A program made the position numbers and the translations under genes. From positions 1 to 42,991 of the forward strand of contig JAPOPM010000062.1 of NCBI GenBank assembly GCA_026712905.1: DNA of 42,991 nt. Reading direction: 5' to 3'. The stretch is from Deltaproteobacteria bacterium (GTDB lineage Bacteria; Desulfobacterota; Binatia; UBA9968; JAJDTQ01). Positions 25,890-34,700 of this stretch are shown piece by piece. Under the pieces are notes generated by a model. That model was not told the origin of the DNA. It saw nothing but the letters and a program-made list of their open reading frames with translations, and made no database searches. Numbering within the stretch: the stretch's first letter is position 1; each line of letters begins with the position of its first letter.

Positions 25890-27008
25890 ATGGTCATCGG
25901 CGTCCCCAAAGAGTTGAAAACCGAAGAGAATCGGGTGGCGCTGACGCCCGCGGGGGCGGCGGCCTTCATCGCCCACGGCCACCAGGTGGTGGTGGAACGC
26001 AACGCCGGCAGGGGCAGCCACATCGCCAACCGCGCCTACACCGCCACCGGCGCCACCGTGGTGGAGCGGGCGCGGGAGGTGTGGGAGCGGGCCGACCTCG
26101 TGATGAAGGTCAAGGAGCCCCTGAGCGAGGAGTTCGCCTCCCTGAGACCGGGGCTGGTGCTCTTCACGTACCTCCATCTCGCCGCCCAGCCCGAGTTGAC
26201 CCGGACCCTGTGCGAGCGCGGCGTCACCGCCCTGGGCTACGAGACCATCGCGCTGGATGACGGCTCGCTGCCGCTGCTGACGCCCATGAGCGAGATCGCC
26301 GGGCGCCTGTCGCTCCAGGTGGGGGCATGGTCCCTTCAGGCGGAGCACGGCGGCCGCGGCGTGCTCCTGGGCGGCGCCTCGGGGGTGCGGCCGGGCAAGG
26401 TGGTGGTGCTCGGGGCCGGCACCGTGGGCGCTTCCGCGTGCCAGGTGGCCGCGGGCATGGGCGCCGATGTGAGCGTGCTGGACATAAACCCGGCGCGGCT
26501 GCGCTACATCCACGACATCCTGGGCGGCCGGCTCACCACCCTCATGTCCAACCGCGCCAACCTCGAAGAGGAAATCGTCGACGCCGACCTGCTGATCGGC
26601 TCGGTGCTCATCACCGGGGACCGCACGCCCATGCTCCTGCCGCGGGACCGGGTGCGGCAGATGAAGCGCGGCGCGGCCATCGTGGACGTGTCCATCGACC
26701 AGGGCGGATTCGCCGAGACCTCGCGGCCCACGACCCACCGGGATCCCATCTACATCGAGGAGCGCGTGGTCCACTACTGCGTCACCAACATGCCGGCACT
26801 GGTGCCGCACACCTCCACCTACGCGCTGACCAACGCCACCCTGTCCTACGGCCTGGCCATCGCCGACAAGGGCCTCCAGCGGGCGATGCAGGAGAGCCCG
26901 CCGCTGGCCCGGGGCCTCAACGCCCACGACGGACGGGTGACCCACGGCGCCGTCGCCAGCGCCCTCAACCTGCCGCTGACCCCGGTGGCCGAGGTGCTCT
27001 GCGCATGA
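25890..27008 (+). CDS. ald: Alanine dehydrogenase
   Basis: A 372-residue protein, the usual length (about 371). The family start [20 protein letters not shown] is present. Catalytic positions match known alanine dehydrogenases by number: Arg15, Lys75 in VMKVKEPLS and His96 in FTYLHLA, with the Asp of VDVSIDQGG near residue 270. The NAD loop [17 protein letters not shown] lies near residue 168. It oxidatively deaminates L-alanine to pyruvate and ammonia, or the reverse. An upstream TTG at 25836 would be in frame, but 25890 is the family start. The ATG has no Shine-Dalgarno but sits right after a -35/-10 pair. The stop overlaps the next start as ATGA. Confidence 0.96.
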   Translation: MVIGVPKELKTEENRVALTPAGAAAFIAHGHQVVVERNAGRGSHIANRAYTATGATVVERAREVWERADLVMKVKEPLSEEFASLRPGLVLFTYLHLAAQPELTRTLCERGVTALGYETIALDDGSLPLLTPMSEIAGRLSLQVGAWSLQAEHGGRGVLLGGASGVRPGKVVVLGAGTVGASACQVAAGMGADVSVLDINPARLRYIHDILGGRLTTLMSNRANLEEEIVDADLLIGSVLITGDRTPMLLPRDRVRQMKRGAAIVDVSIDQGGFAETSRPTTHRDPIYIEERVVHYCVTNMPALVPHTSTYALTNATLSYGLAIADKGLQRAMQESPPLARGLNAHDGRVTHGAVASALNLPLTPVAEVLCA

Positions 27009-27946
27009 GACTCGTGACCCGACCCGATTTCGACGGCATCGTCTCCGGCGCGCTGATCACGGCGGTCGAAGACATCGACGCCTACCTCTTCGTCGAGCCC
27101 AAGTTCATGCAGGACGGCGCCGTCGACATCCGCCCGGGCGACATCATCGCCAACCTCCCCTACCATCCGGCGTGCACCTTGTGGTTCGACCATCACTTCA
27201 CCAACGGGGCCGCGGGCTTCGACCGCCCGGTGGTGCCGGGCCGCGGCGCCTTCCGGCTCGCGCCGAGCGCCGCGCGCGTGGTGTTCGAGTACTACTCGGA
27301 GGTGCCGAGCGCGTCGGAAGCACGCTACCGCCCGGGCTTCGAGTTGATGCATACCGACCGCTTCACGGCGCTGCTCGAGGACACGGACAAGATCGACGGC
27401 GGCTATCTCACGCGGGAGGACGTGCTGCAACCCGCCGGGTACGTGCTCATCTCCATGACCATCTACGGCAAGGACGGCGCGGAGGAGCACTACTGGCGCC
27501 GCCTGATCGAACTGATCCGCGATCGCACTCTGCAAGAGGTGCTCGACGACCCCGAGGTGCAGCGGCGCTGCGCGCGGGTCCTCGGCCTCCAGGAACGGCT
27601 GCGGCGTCAACTCCTGGAGCACGCCGAGCTTCGCGGCAACGTCATCTTCCTCGACCTGCGCGACGCGGACGATCTCACCGACGCCAACCGCTTCCTGCTC
27701 TACACGCTCTTCCCCGAGGGGAACATCTCCATGAAGGTCTCGCGCGACGCGCAGCGCGCCGGCACCACCGCCATCTCGGTGGGCTACAACATCTTCAACA
27801 CCACCTCCACGGTCAACGTCGGCGATCTGCTCAGCCACTACGGCGGCGGCGGCCACCGGGTGGTGGGGTCCTGCCGGGTGCCCGAAGCGGACGCGGAACG
27901 CTCCATGGACGCCATCCTGCGGCACATCACCGAGGCCGAAACGTAG
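27005..27946 (+). CDS. DHH-family phosphoesterase (exopolyphosphatase-like)
   Basis: A 313-residue protein beginning [18 protein letters not shown], where Asp8 and Asp10 supply the first metal motif (DxD). The DHH motif is LWFDHHFTN near residue 61, a further Asp lies in EDTDKIDGG near 122, and the C-terminal DHHA1 signature is [14 protein letters not shown] near residue 280. DHH proteins cleave phosphoester or phosphoanhydride bonds with Mn2+ (NrnA, RecJ, exopolyphosphatase, c-di-AMP/pAp phosphatases). Which substrate this one uses cannot be told. It overlaps ald by four bases, indicating translational coupling, and is followed 12 bp later by a cupin gene. A link with alanine metabolism is not obvious. 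Confidence 0.85.
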   Translation: MRLVTRPDFDGIVSGALITAVEDIDAYLFVEPKFMQDGAVDIRPGDIIANLPYHPACTLWFDHHFTNGAAGFDRPVVPGRGAFRLAPSAARVVFEYYSEVPSASEARYRPGFELMHTDRFTALLEDTDKIDGGYLTREDVLQPAGYVLISMTIYGKDGAEEHYWRRLIELIRDRTLQEVLDDPEVQRRCARVLGLQERLRRQLLEHAELRGNVIFLDLRDADDLTDANRFLLYTLFPEGNISMKVSRDAQRAGTTAISVGYNIFNTTSTVNVGDLLSHYGGGGHRVVGSCRVPEADAERSMDAILRHITEAET

Positions 27947-27958
27947 ACGGAGTCCGAC

Positions 27959-28315
27959 GTGTCCAACCCTTCCACGCGCGGCGCCAAAGTGGTGCGGCTC
28001 GACGAGGCCCTCGCCGAGCTGGCCGCCATCAACGCGGAAATCCGCCACACGGGTTGCATCGAGGGCGACGGCTTCAACGTGGGGCTGGTCTCGTTCGCGG
28101 CCACCACGACGGCGGACCCGCGGCAGATCGTCCACGACGACAAGGACGTGGTGTGCCACGTGCTGCGGGGCCGGGGGCGGCTGCGGGCCGGCGGCGAGGT
28201 GACGCCGCTCCAAGCCGGCATGCTGTGCCACATTCCCGCGGGCGTACCCCACGATTTCGCGGCCGAAGAAGACGAGCTGGTGCTGTGCTATTCGCTCATC
28301 ACCACAAGACCCTAG
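27959..28315 (+). CDS. Small cupin-domain protein
   Basis: A 118-residue single-domain cupin starting at GTG (27959). The beta-barrel motifs are VVCHVLRGRGRLRAGGEVTPLQ (residues 62-83) and MLCHIPAGVPHDF (88-100), where His98 is in the usual second motif. The first motif has His74-type positions replaced (only His65 near the strand), so metal binding may be weak or through other residues. Function unknown; such proteins bind small ligands or act as sugar/acid isomerases or sensors. It follows the DHH gene by 12 bp and its stop lies within the inverted repeat at 28314-28363. Confidence 0.75.
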   Translation: MSNPSTRGAKVVRLDEALAELAAINAEIRHTGCIEGDGFNVGLVSFAATTTADPRQIVHDDKDVVCHVLRGRGRLRAGGEVTPLQAGMLCHIPAGVPHDFAAEEDELVLCYSLITTRP

Positions 28316-28363
28316 TGTCGTGTCCCGCGCAAGTCGCTGCATGAACATGCACGACACGACACT
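28314..28363. repeat. Perfect 11-bp inverted repeat spanning the lipoprotein start
   Basis: AGTGTCGTGTC (28314-28324) and GACACGACACT (28353-28363) are perfect reverse complements around a 28-base loop that contains both candidate ATGs (28341, 28347) and a small palindrome CATGAACATG. In mRNA it would put the initiation region of the lipoprotein gene in the loop of a hairpin. No T-run follows. Confidence 0.7.
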
Positions 28364-29270
28364 GGCGACGGCCGCCGGGTTCGCGCTGGCGCTGCTCCTG
28401 GCCGCCGGGTGCGCGGGCACCGGCGCGCGCGAGCCTGAACCGGAGCCGCGCTACGCGCAGCCGGCCAACCTGGTGGAGATCGTCAGCGAGTTCCAGCGGC
28501 TCGGACGCGACGACGTGTACCGGTTCCACGTGCCCAAGGACGTCACCGGCACGAGCATCCTCAAGGCCACCCTGCTGCGGCTGGAGGACTTCGAGCGCAA
28601 GCACGGGAACGGGTACCGCGACATCGTGGGGTTCACCCGCGCCACCGCCTACGAGCGCCTGCGAGACTACCCGCGCGCGCTCCGCCACTACCGCGCCGTG
28701 GCGCGCCTGGGGGGCGATCTGGCGGAACCGGCTCGGCGCCGCATCGACGCCCTGGAGACGTTCCAGCGCATCGCCGCGACCACCCTCCCGGCGGACGATC
28801 CGTCCGAATACATCAAGGCACTGGACGAGCGCGTGCGCGCATGGAACGCGTTGATCGAGCGCCACGCGGGCACGCCCCTGGAGTCCCTGGCCCGGGTGGA
28901 GGCGGAACGCGTCGACCGCGCCAAGGTCGCCTTCGTGGAGCTCAACCGCCGCGGCCTGAACGACGGCGACGAGCTCACCGCCTTGGCCTACAGCGAGCTC
29001 CTGTCCCGCCACCGGCAGAGCAAGAAGTATCACCGCCACGTGCTGGACTTCGGCGACTACCATGCGAGCCTGGCGCGGGAGTATGCGCTGCTGAACGAGC
29101 CGGAGGGCCTCGTTTTCGACATCGAGACGTTCGAGGGCTTCGCCCAATCGGCCATGAAGCTCTACGCCGAAGTGGCACAGCAGGACGGCGCGCCGGAAAA
29201 ACTCGAAGCCAACGGCAAGATCGAGGGACTGAAAGGGATGATGGAGCAGATGCGGAGGCGCAACCGATGA
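28341..29270 (+). CDS. Predicted lipoprotein, TPR-like, unknown function
   Basis: A 309-residue protein with a lipoprotein signal: ALALLLAAGC, Cys24 being the lipidation site (Ala rather than Leu at -3, with Leu at -4). The mature part is almost entirely charged alpha-helix, with TPR-like helices around ATAYERLRDYPRALRHYRAV (residues 95-115) and a helical C-terminus ending MMEQMRRRNR. I do not recognise a named family. Start 28341 is chosen; 28347 (ATG) and 28320 (GTG) are alternatives, and no good Shine-Dalgarno is visible. The stop overlaps the next start as ATGA, so this protein and the 826-residue exported protein are coupled. An outer-membrane or inner-membrane anchored partner of that protein is inferred. 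Confidence 0.75.
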   Translation: MNMHDTTLATAAGFALALLLAAGCAGTGAREPEPEPRYAQPANLVEIVSEFQRLGRDDVYRFHVPKDVTGTSILKATLLRLEDFERKHGNGYRDIVGFTRATAYERLRDYPRALRHYRAVARLGGDLAEPARRRIDALETFQRIAATTLPADDPSEYIKALDERVRAWNALIERHAGTPLESLARVEAERVDRAKVAFVELNRRGLNDGDELTALAYSELLSRHRQSKKYHRHVLDFGDYHASLAREYALLNEPEGLVFDIETFEGFAQSAMKLYAEVAQQDGAPEKLEANGKIEGLKGMMEQMRRRNR

Positions 29271-31747
29271 GGATCGCCGGGGCACTGCTCTCGCTGCTCC
29301 TGGTAGTTCCGGCCGTTGCCGCGGGACAAGTCCGCGGCGACGCGCACCCGCGGATGCTGGACCCCCTGCACGGCTTCGATCCCTTCGCGCCCGCGGTCAC
29401 CGCCGCGCGCTACTTTCCCGACGGAATCGAGCAACGCACGCGCCGGGCACTGCTCGACGCCCTGGGTGGGCACGGGTCGAGGCTGCGCGACCATGTGCGC
29501 TACATCGAGGAGAGGGACCGCGAACTGCAAGCCCGCGGCGATCGGGCGAGCGGGCTGAGCCACGCCCTCCAGGACCTGCACCACGCCGGCCTCGCCGACC
29601 GCGACGCCTACCGCATGACGCTGCAGGAGGCCCTGGAGAGCGCTTCCACCGACGCGCGGCGCCGCCACCTTCGCGCCCGCTTGGCCGAGGACGAGCTGGA
29701 ACAGGCGGATGCGCTCGTGGCCGAGAGCGACATCGGCCGCTGGAACGACCTGCTGAACCGCATGCTCGGCTCCGTGGATCTCATCGGATGGGTTTCGGGC
29801 TCCTATCTCACCGCCGCCGTGGATACCGCCTTCGCCGAGTTGTTCCGCGGCCGCGCGCCGCGCATGCCCGCCGGCGAGCGCAAGGCGCTGGTCCTTTACA
29901 AGCGTTTTCTCGCGCGTTTGCCGAATCACCCGCAAGGAGCCGCGATAAAGCAGAAAGTCGCGGCGCTCGAAGCGAAGAAGACCGTCGTGTGGCTCCACCG
30001 ACACGATACCCAGGCAGCCGCGGCGCTGGCGGAAGGCAGGATCGACGACGCGGATTTCCATGCCCGGCTGGCGGCCACGGTGGCGCCCGAGGCCGAAACG
30101 GTCAAGGAGCGGCTCAAGGAGATCGAAGCGGCGCGGAAAACGCGTGACGAGGAACGGGGCCAAGTCAACTCGGTGGCCGATGCCGACGATCTTTCCAATT
30201 CGAGCGCCGAAGCGAGGGAAGACATTCGCGCGTTGCTCCACGCCCTGGCCCGGAGGAACGCCGCGGCGGCGAGGGAGCAGGCGGAGGAGATGGCGCAACG
30301 CTACGACGGCGAGCGCCTGGGTTCCCTCGCCCGGGACGTCGCCGCCGTCGCCCTGGAGATGGACGGCCGGCACGCGGACGCCAAGCGCACGCTCGTCTCC
30401 ATCGCGGACGCCGCGCCGTCGGAACGCTCCCGCGAACGCGCGCGCATCCTGCTCGACAGTCCGGAATACAATCTTCGCGGAGCCCTGGACCGGGAACACG
30501 CGCGCTACCGCCTGGACCAGGTGCGGTTCGCGCTCCTGGGAGAGAACTTCCTGGAAAAGAACGCCATGATCGGGGCGGCGCCCATCATCACTCATGGAAT
30601 CGCCGGAGCCGCCACCCTGGGCGCCGCCAACATTCTCATGGTCACCAGCAACCTGTTGGAGATGCTCAGCGGCAACCCGGTGTCGAACCAGACCGTGGTC
30701 GACGCCGCCGCCCGCGCGGTCCGTGCCCGGCCGGAGTCCGAGGAGTCCGGCGACATCTACCAAACGCTGGGCGACGCCTACAGGAGCCAGGGCCATCCGC
30801 ACAAGGCGGTCCAATACTACCGCCTTTCCGGGAAGACCCCGGCGGATGAGGTCCGTGAACTGGAGGAAGAGGCCGGAAGGACGCTGTTGCGCGCGGCCGA
30901 GGGGACGGAGTCCAAGTCCAGGCAACGGGCACTCTACGCCGCGCTGCTGGGACACTACCCGGACACACCCGCCGGCGATGAGGCCAAGGGGCGGCTGGCA
31001 CGCCTGGCCGCGCCCAAGAACCGCGGGCTCCGGCTCAGCAAGCAATACCTCGCCGAGAACCCGCGCCTCCACGGCCCCGCGGCGCTCGGCCTCAAGCCGG
31101 CGCTGTTCGACGGCCGGGTCCAGAACCTGGAGCTGGCCGAAGCCGGGCTCAACGTCCTGGGCCGCGACGCGCTCCTCTTGCACTACGACACCCCCTGGGG
31201 GGCGCTGACCCGCACGTATCCGGTGGCGCGGGCGCGCATCGAAGGCCTTGAGATCCTGCTGCGCGAGAAGCGCTACGCGATGGCGGCGCGCGGGGCCGGC
31301 GAACCGGTCGGGGTCGACGGGCTCGACTTTCCCGGGCGCCTGATGCGATACGAACCCCGTGACCCGGGCGCCGACGCCTCCGACCTGGAGTTCGTCCGCG
31401 AGACCGCCCAAGGCGCCCGCGACCGTTCCGCGATCCTCGACCATGAGCTGCTGAGCACGAAGGAAACCGACCCGCAGCGGGCTTACGGCCTGCCCACGGT
31501 GCGCGGCAGCGTCACCGCGGCGGGTGTCAGCATGCGCGCCGACGCGCCCGATTCCTTCCTGGCCGACGAGCTGGTGGTGGGCAACGACGCCGTCAGCCCC
31601 TACGCCGGCGTACGCCTGCCCATCCCCCTGCTCAAGGACTTCATCCCGGTGGACTTCCTGCTGCGCGCCCGCCCCGGCCTCCCCTCCCTCACCCCCCAGA
31701 TCCGCAAGCCGGACACGGCGGTGGACGACGCCCACCTGTACCGGTAA
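29267..31747 (+). CDS. Large exported helical-repeat protein, unknown function
   Basis: An 826-residue protein with a Sec signal peptide (MRIAGALLSLLLVVPAVAAG, cleavage probably after VAA). The mature chain is helix-rich and charged. A TPR-like unit DIYQTLGDAYRSQGHPHKAV lies near residue 500, and a lone hydrophobic stretch (IITHGIAGAATLGAANILMV, about 436-456) could insert in or lie on a membrane. The last 200 residues are different, beta/loop-like, with LLHYDTPWGALTRTYP near 640. I recognise no named family for the whole chain. Four-base overlap with the lipoprotein gene upstream indicates a two-protein envelope system. It is probably periplasmic or outer-membrane attached. High Arg/Ala content matches its neighbours, so there is no sign of recent transfer. 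Confidence 0.8.
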   Translation: MRIAGALLSLLLVVPAVAAGQVRGDAHPRMLDPLHGFDPFAPAVTAARYFPDGIEQRTRRALLDALGGHGSRLRDHVRYIEERDRELQARGDRASGLSHALQDLHHAGLADRDAYRMTLQEALESASTDARRRHLRARLAEDELEQADALVAESDIGRWNDLLNRMLGSVDLIGWVSGSYLTAAVDTAFAELFRGRAPRMPAGERKALVLYKRFLARLPNHPQGAAIKQKVAALEAKKTVVWLHRHDTQAAAALAEGRIDDADFHARLAATVAPEAETVKERLKEIEAARKTRDEERGQVNSVADADDLSNSSAEAREDIRALLHALARRNAAAAREQAEEMAQRYDGERLGSLARDVAAVALEMDGRHADAKRTLVSIADAAPSERSRERARILLDSPEYNLRGALDREHARYRLDQVRFALLGENFLEKNAMIGAAPIITHGIAGAATLGAANILMVTSNLLEMLSGNPVSNQTVVDAAARAVRARPESEESGDIYQTLGDAYRSQGHPHKAVQYYRLSGKTPADEVRELEEEAGRTLLRAAEGTESKSRQRALYAALLGHYPDTPAGDEAKGRLARLAAPKNRGLRLSKQYLAENPRLHGPAALGLKPALFDGRVQNLELAEAGLNVLGRDALLLHYDTPWGALTRTYPVARARIEGLEILLREKRYAMAARGAGEPVGVDGLDFPGRLMRYEPRDPGADASDLEFVRETAQGARDRSAILDHELLSTKETDPQRAYGLPTVRGSVTAAGVSMRADAPDSFLADELVVGNDAVSPYAGVRLPIPLLKDFIPVDFLLRARPGLPSLTPQIRKPDTAVDDAHLYR

Positions 31748-31837
31748 CCCCGCGTATCTGGCATTCGGAAGCGAGATTCCCTATGCTTGGCCCAGCAACC
31801 GCAAAGTCTGTTTCGACGCAAGCCGCAGGAGGAAACC

Positions 31838-32230
31838 ATGAGAACCGAACTTTCGCCCAAGAGCATACCGGACCCCCGCCCGCGCTACACTCAGGGCATC
31901 CTGGCGGAAGGCAAGCGCCTGCTCTTCGTCGCGGGCCAGACCGGGGTCGATGCCGACAACAACGTCGTGGGGAAGGGTGACGTGGCGGCTCAGACCGAGC
32001 AGGTCCTCAAGAACATGAAGGCGGTACTCGACGAGGCCGGAGCCAGCTTCGCGGACGTCGTCAAGATTACGACCTACATCACCGACCCGCGCTTCCGGGA
32101 CGATCTGAACCCGGCGCGGCTCAAATATTTCAGCGACAACCCGCCAGCCAGCACCCTGGTGGTGGTCAGCGGCCTGGCCAATCCCGACTATCTGGTGGAG
32201 ATCGAGGCGATCGCGGTGCTGCCGGACTGA
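31838..32230 (+). CDS. RidA/YjgF family protein, non-canonical
   Basis: A 130-residue protein with the RidA fold: RLLFVAGQTGVDADNNVVG near residue 27, AQTEQVLKNMKAVLDEAGAS near 50, VVKITTYITDP near 72, and YLVEIEAIAVLP at the C-terminus. RidA enzymes hydrolyse reactive enamine/imine intermediates from PLP enzymes using an Arg in the sequence PPARxxV. Here that stretch is NPPASTLVVV, so the Arg is Ser. Deaminase activity on 2-aminoacrylate is therefore doubtful, as in the non-archetypal Rid subgroups. ATG at 31838 has GGAGG six bases before it; an open frame to 31787 is not supported. It stands alone between the exported-protein gene and a minus-strand gene. Confidence 0.87.
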   Translation: MRTELSPKSIPDPRPRYTQGILAEGKRLLFVAGQTGVDADNNVVGKGDVAAQTEQVLKNMKAVLDEAGASFADVVKITTYITDPRFRDDLNPARLKYFSDNPPASTLVVVSGLANPDYLVEIEAIAVLPD

Positions 32231-32283
32231 AGCGAGGCGCCGGACAGCCGCGCGCCCGCGAATGAGCGCCCGAGGAAGCTTGA

Positions 32284-33450
32284 CTACGGCTTGACGATGA
32301 GCGACGGCTCCTCCGCCGCTTCCTGCTTCTCCTGTTCCTTGTAAAGGCCGACGCTGCGCATCAACAGGGCTTCCAACAGCGGCACACCGAGGCTTCCCAG
32401 GTCGCGGTCGCGGACGGCCAGGGCGACGCGCAGGACCTGCCGCGCCTGGTCTTCCCGGCCGGAGGCGTGGAGGTGATAGGCGGCGTCTTCCAGGCGGGCC
32501 TCGAACACCGGTGCGGTGTCGTCGTCCAGGAAGAGGGCCTGGACGGCCTCCCGCAGCACGCCGCGGAAACGCTCTTCCTTCTGCATGGGATTGAGCACGA
32601 TGCGGCTGTGCTCGTTTTCGTCGAGGCGTTGAAGATAGGGCTCCATCAGCTCCTTCTCCACGAACCACGTGAGCAACTCCGGTTCTTCCAGGAGCTTGTC
32701 GGAGACCTCCGAGAGAGCGGTCGCTTCGATGCTCTCGGTGTTCATGGTGTCGAAGACCGGGTGAGCGCGCTCGGCCGGCTTGGCGGTGGTGAGGCGGCTG
32801 CGCAGGACGGGGTAGTCGGCGACCCCCTCGCCCGGCGTGTCCTTCACCTTCTGGTAGGCGTCGTGCAGCAGCCAGTCGGCGTACTCCCACGGCACCGGCG
32901 TGACGGAGACGCCCACCGCGGCCTTCATCTCCTCCATCATCTGGCGCAACTCCTTGCGCCGGATGATGGTGCCGCCCAGCCGTTCGAGTCCGCGGCGGTC
33001 GTTCACGGCCGCCTGCAGCACCATCAGCCCGCCTTGCTGCGGGCGCGCCAGGATCACCATGCGAGAGCCCGCTCCGGTAACGGACGACAGGTAACCCTCG
33101 ATGTCCGGGGCGAGGCTGAAGGTCGTGCCCGCTGCCTCCTCCGTTTCCCCCTCCGGCCCCGCCGCGGCCAAACCGGCCTGGGCCAGCTTGAACAGCGATC
33201 GCCGCACCTCGCGCCGGACCTCCTTGTGGCCGGCGCGCGGCTCCAGGCCCTGGAGCGCCTCCACCGATGCGACGTCACGGATGCGGCCGAGGACGTTGGC
33301 CGCCGCCAGGGAGACCGCGGGTTCGGCGCCGAACCGTTGCACCAGCGCTTCCACCAAGGCCGCGTCCGGCGACTCCGTCTCCAGTCCTTCCCGCCGCAGC
33401 ACGCTCATTCCCTCGCGCATCAGCTTCTGTCGCGTATTCTGCTTGGCCAT
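32284..33450 (-). CDS. Conserved-looking protein of unknown function, helical
   Basis: A 388-residue, mostly helical cytoplasmic protein; I do not recognise its family. The N-terminus (ALVEALVQRFGAEPAVSLAA and VASVEALQGLEPR, residues 30-75) looks like HEAT/armadillo-type helical repeats. A predicted beta segment MVILARPQQGGLMVLQAAVN follows near residue 130, then acidic helices including LTWFVEKELMEPYLQRLDEN near 250. It ends in a Glu/Lys-rich tail. There is no signal peptide or transmembrane helix. Start 33450 (MAKQNTRQK) is preferred over 33468; no strong Shine-Dalgarno. It is divergent from the crotonase gene across 364 bp and converges on the RidA-like gene. Confidence 0.7.
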   Translation of the reverse strand: MAKQNTRQKLMREGMSVLRREGLETESPDAALVEALVQRFGAEPAVSLAAANVLGRIRDVASVEALQGLEPRAGHKEVRREVRRSLFKLAQAGLAAAGPEGETEEAAGTTFSLAPDIEGYLSSVTGAGSRMVILARPQQGGLMVLQAAVNDRRGLERLGGTIIRRKELRQMMEEMKAAVGVSVTPVPWEYADWLLHDAYQKVKDTPGEGVADYPVLRSRLTTAKPAERAHPVFDTMNTESIEATALSEVSDKLLEEPELLTWFVEKELMEPYLQRLDENEHSRIVLNPMQKEERFRGVLREAVQALFLDDDTAPVFEARLEDAAYHLHASGREDQARQVLRVALAVRDRDLGSLGVPLLEALLMRSVGLYKEQEKQEAAEEPSLIVKP

Positions 33451-33814
33451 CGTGTACTCTTGCCACACGAGGGCGCGTTTTCCAACGAGCGAGGGCGGGG
33501 CCGCCAGCGCGCGCGGGCCACCAAGTATTGACTTGCCCGGCCCTCCCCGCTAATTCAGATGGAGCACGACGCAGCCCCTTATCCTCCTCTGCGCTCCCGT
33601 GATTCCCGAGCGAGCGCGGCGCTCGCCGGAGATGCGGCATGGGCAGCGCGGCCGACGCCACGACCGGCGCACGACTCTTCCCGCTCGGTTCCAACGCATT
33701 GGGAGACGACAGCGGTTGGGCTCCAGGGCGAGCCCGCCGGCCGTGGAAGGATGCAAGGGAGCTCGAACTCTCGGTCTCGGGCACACACTATCAACGCGAT
33801 TTCAGGAGGCACCC
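33451..33814. other. 364-bp divergent intergenic region
   Basis: Between the unknown minus-strand gene and the crotonase gene I see no credible gene. The small frames here show no family similarity. A candidate promoter lies at 33528-33556. If used, the crotonase mRNA would carry a leader of about 250 bases; no recognisable riboswitch, tRNA or attenuator was found in it. A GGAGG Shine-Dalgarno for the crotonase lies at its end. Confidence 0.6.
33528..33556 (+). promoter_or_regulatory. Candidate sigma70 promoter
   Basis: TTGACT (33528-33533) is five of six to the -35 consensus, followed after 17 bp by TAATTC (33551-33556), a weak -10, in a locally AT-richer spot. It points toward the crotonase and aldehyde dehydrogenase genes. 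Confidence 0.35.
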
Positions 33815-34603
33815 ATGGCAGACGGCACGATCGGACAGACCACCGAAAACGGCATCTCGCTCATCGAGTTGAACCACCCGCCGGTCAACTCGTACACGCA
33901 CGAGATGCTGCGCGAGCTGGACGACGCCCTCATCAAGGCGCGTTTCGACGACGACACCCACGTGATCGTCCTCACCGGCAAGGGCGAGAAGTTCTTCTCG
34001 GCCGGAGCCGACATCAACATGCTCGGCCAGCAGACCCTGTCCTACAAGGCCAACTTCGCGCTGCACGGCCACGAGGTGCTGATGCGCATGGAAAACACGC
34101 CCAAGCTGGTGATCGCGGCCATGAACGGCCACGCCATCGGCGGCGGCCTGGAAATCTCCATGGCCGCGGACATCCGCATCGCCAAGAAGGACGGCGGCCG
34201 GGTAGGCTTGGCCGAGGTGAACCTCGGGGTCATGCCGGGCATGGGCGGCACCCAGCGCCTTCCCCGCCTGGTGGGCCGGGCCAAGGCCCTGGAGTTGTGC
34301 GCCACGGGCAAGCAGGTGGCCTTCGAGGAAGCCCTGGAAATGGGTCTCGTGCACTACATCTACGAGCGCGACACTTTCCTGCAGGACGTCATGGCCTACG
34401 CCAAGCAGTTCGTGCCGCCCAACAAGGCCAGCATGGCCGTGGGCAAGATCAAGCGCGCGGTCCTCGCGGGGATCGACGTCTCCCTGCCCGAGGGGCTAGC
34501 CTTCGAGCGCGAGGTGCTCACCCAGACTTTCGCCAGCGAAGACGGCAACGAGGGGGTCGCGGCGTACCTGGGGAAGCGCACGGCCAAGTTCAAGGGCCTG
34601 TAG
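33815..34603 (+). CDS. Enoyl-CoA hydratase/isomerase (crotonase) family protein
   Basis: A 262-residue crotonase. The oxyanion-hole strand is [12 protein letters not shown] near residue 50, and the second is [20 protein letters not shown] near 105. Both catalytic glutamates of hydratases appear to be present: Glu in GGGLE and Glu in [20 protein letters not shown] near 135. It should therefore hydrate 2-enoyl-CoA rather than be a pseudo-hydratase. ATG at 33815 has AGGAGG six bases before it, which settles the start. It is followed after 97 bp by an aldehyde dehydrogenase with a shared terminator at 36178, so the two probably form a transcript for breakdown of an acyl or aldehyde compound. The chain length of the substrate is unknown. 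Confidence 0.9.
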   Translation: MADGTIGQTTENGISLIELNHPPVNSYTHEMLRELDDALIKARFDDDTHVIVLTGKGEKFFSAGADINMLGQQTLSYKANFALHGHEVLMRMENTPKLVIAAMNGHAIGGGLEISMAADIRIAKKDGGRVGLAEVNLGVMPGMGGTQRLPRLVGRAKALELCATGKQVAFEEALEMGLVHYIYERDTFLQDVMAYAKQFVPPNKASMAVGKIKRAVLAGIDVSLPEGLAFEREVLTQTFASEDGNEGVAAYLGKRTAKFKGL

Positions 34604-34700
34604 ACGACAAGCAGACCACCTTTCGGCGGCACGCGCTCGACGGCTCGGCCGCGGCACGGCCGAACGATTGGCCCAACACTCAACCATCCGGAGGGATCGA

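Noticed and set aside
33451..33814. tRNA or small-protein gene in the long intergenic region
   Set aside because: No cloverleaf pairing was seen and the short open frames resemble no family.
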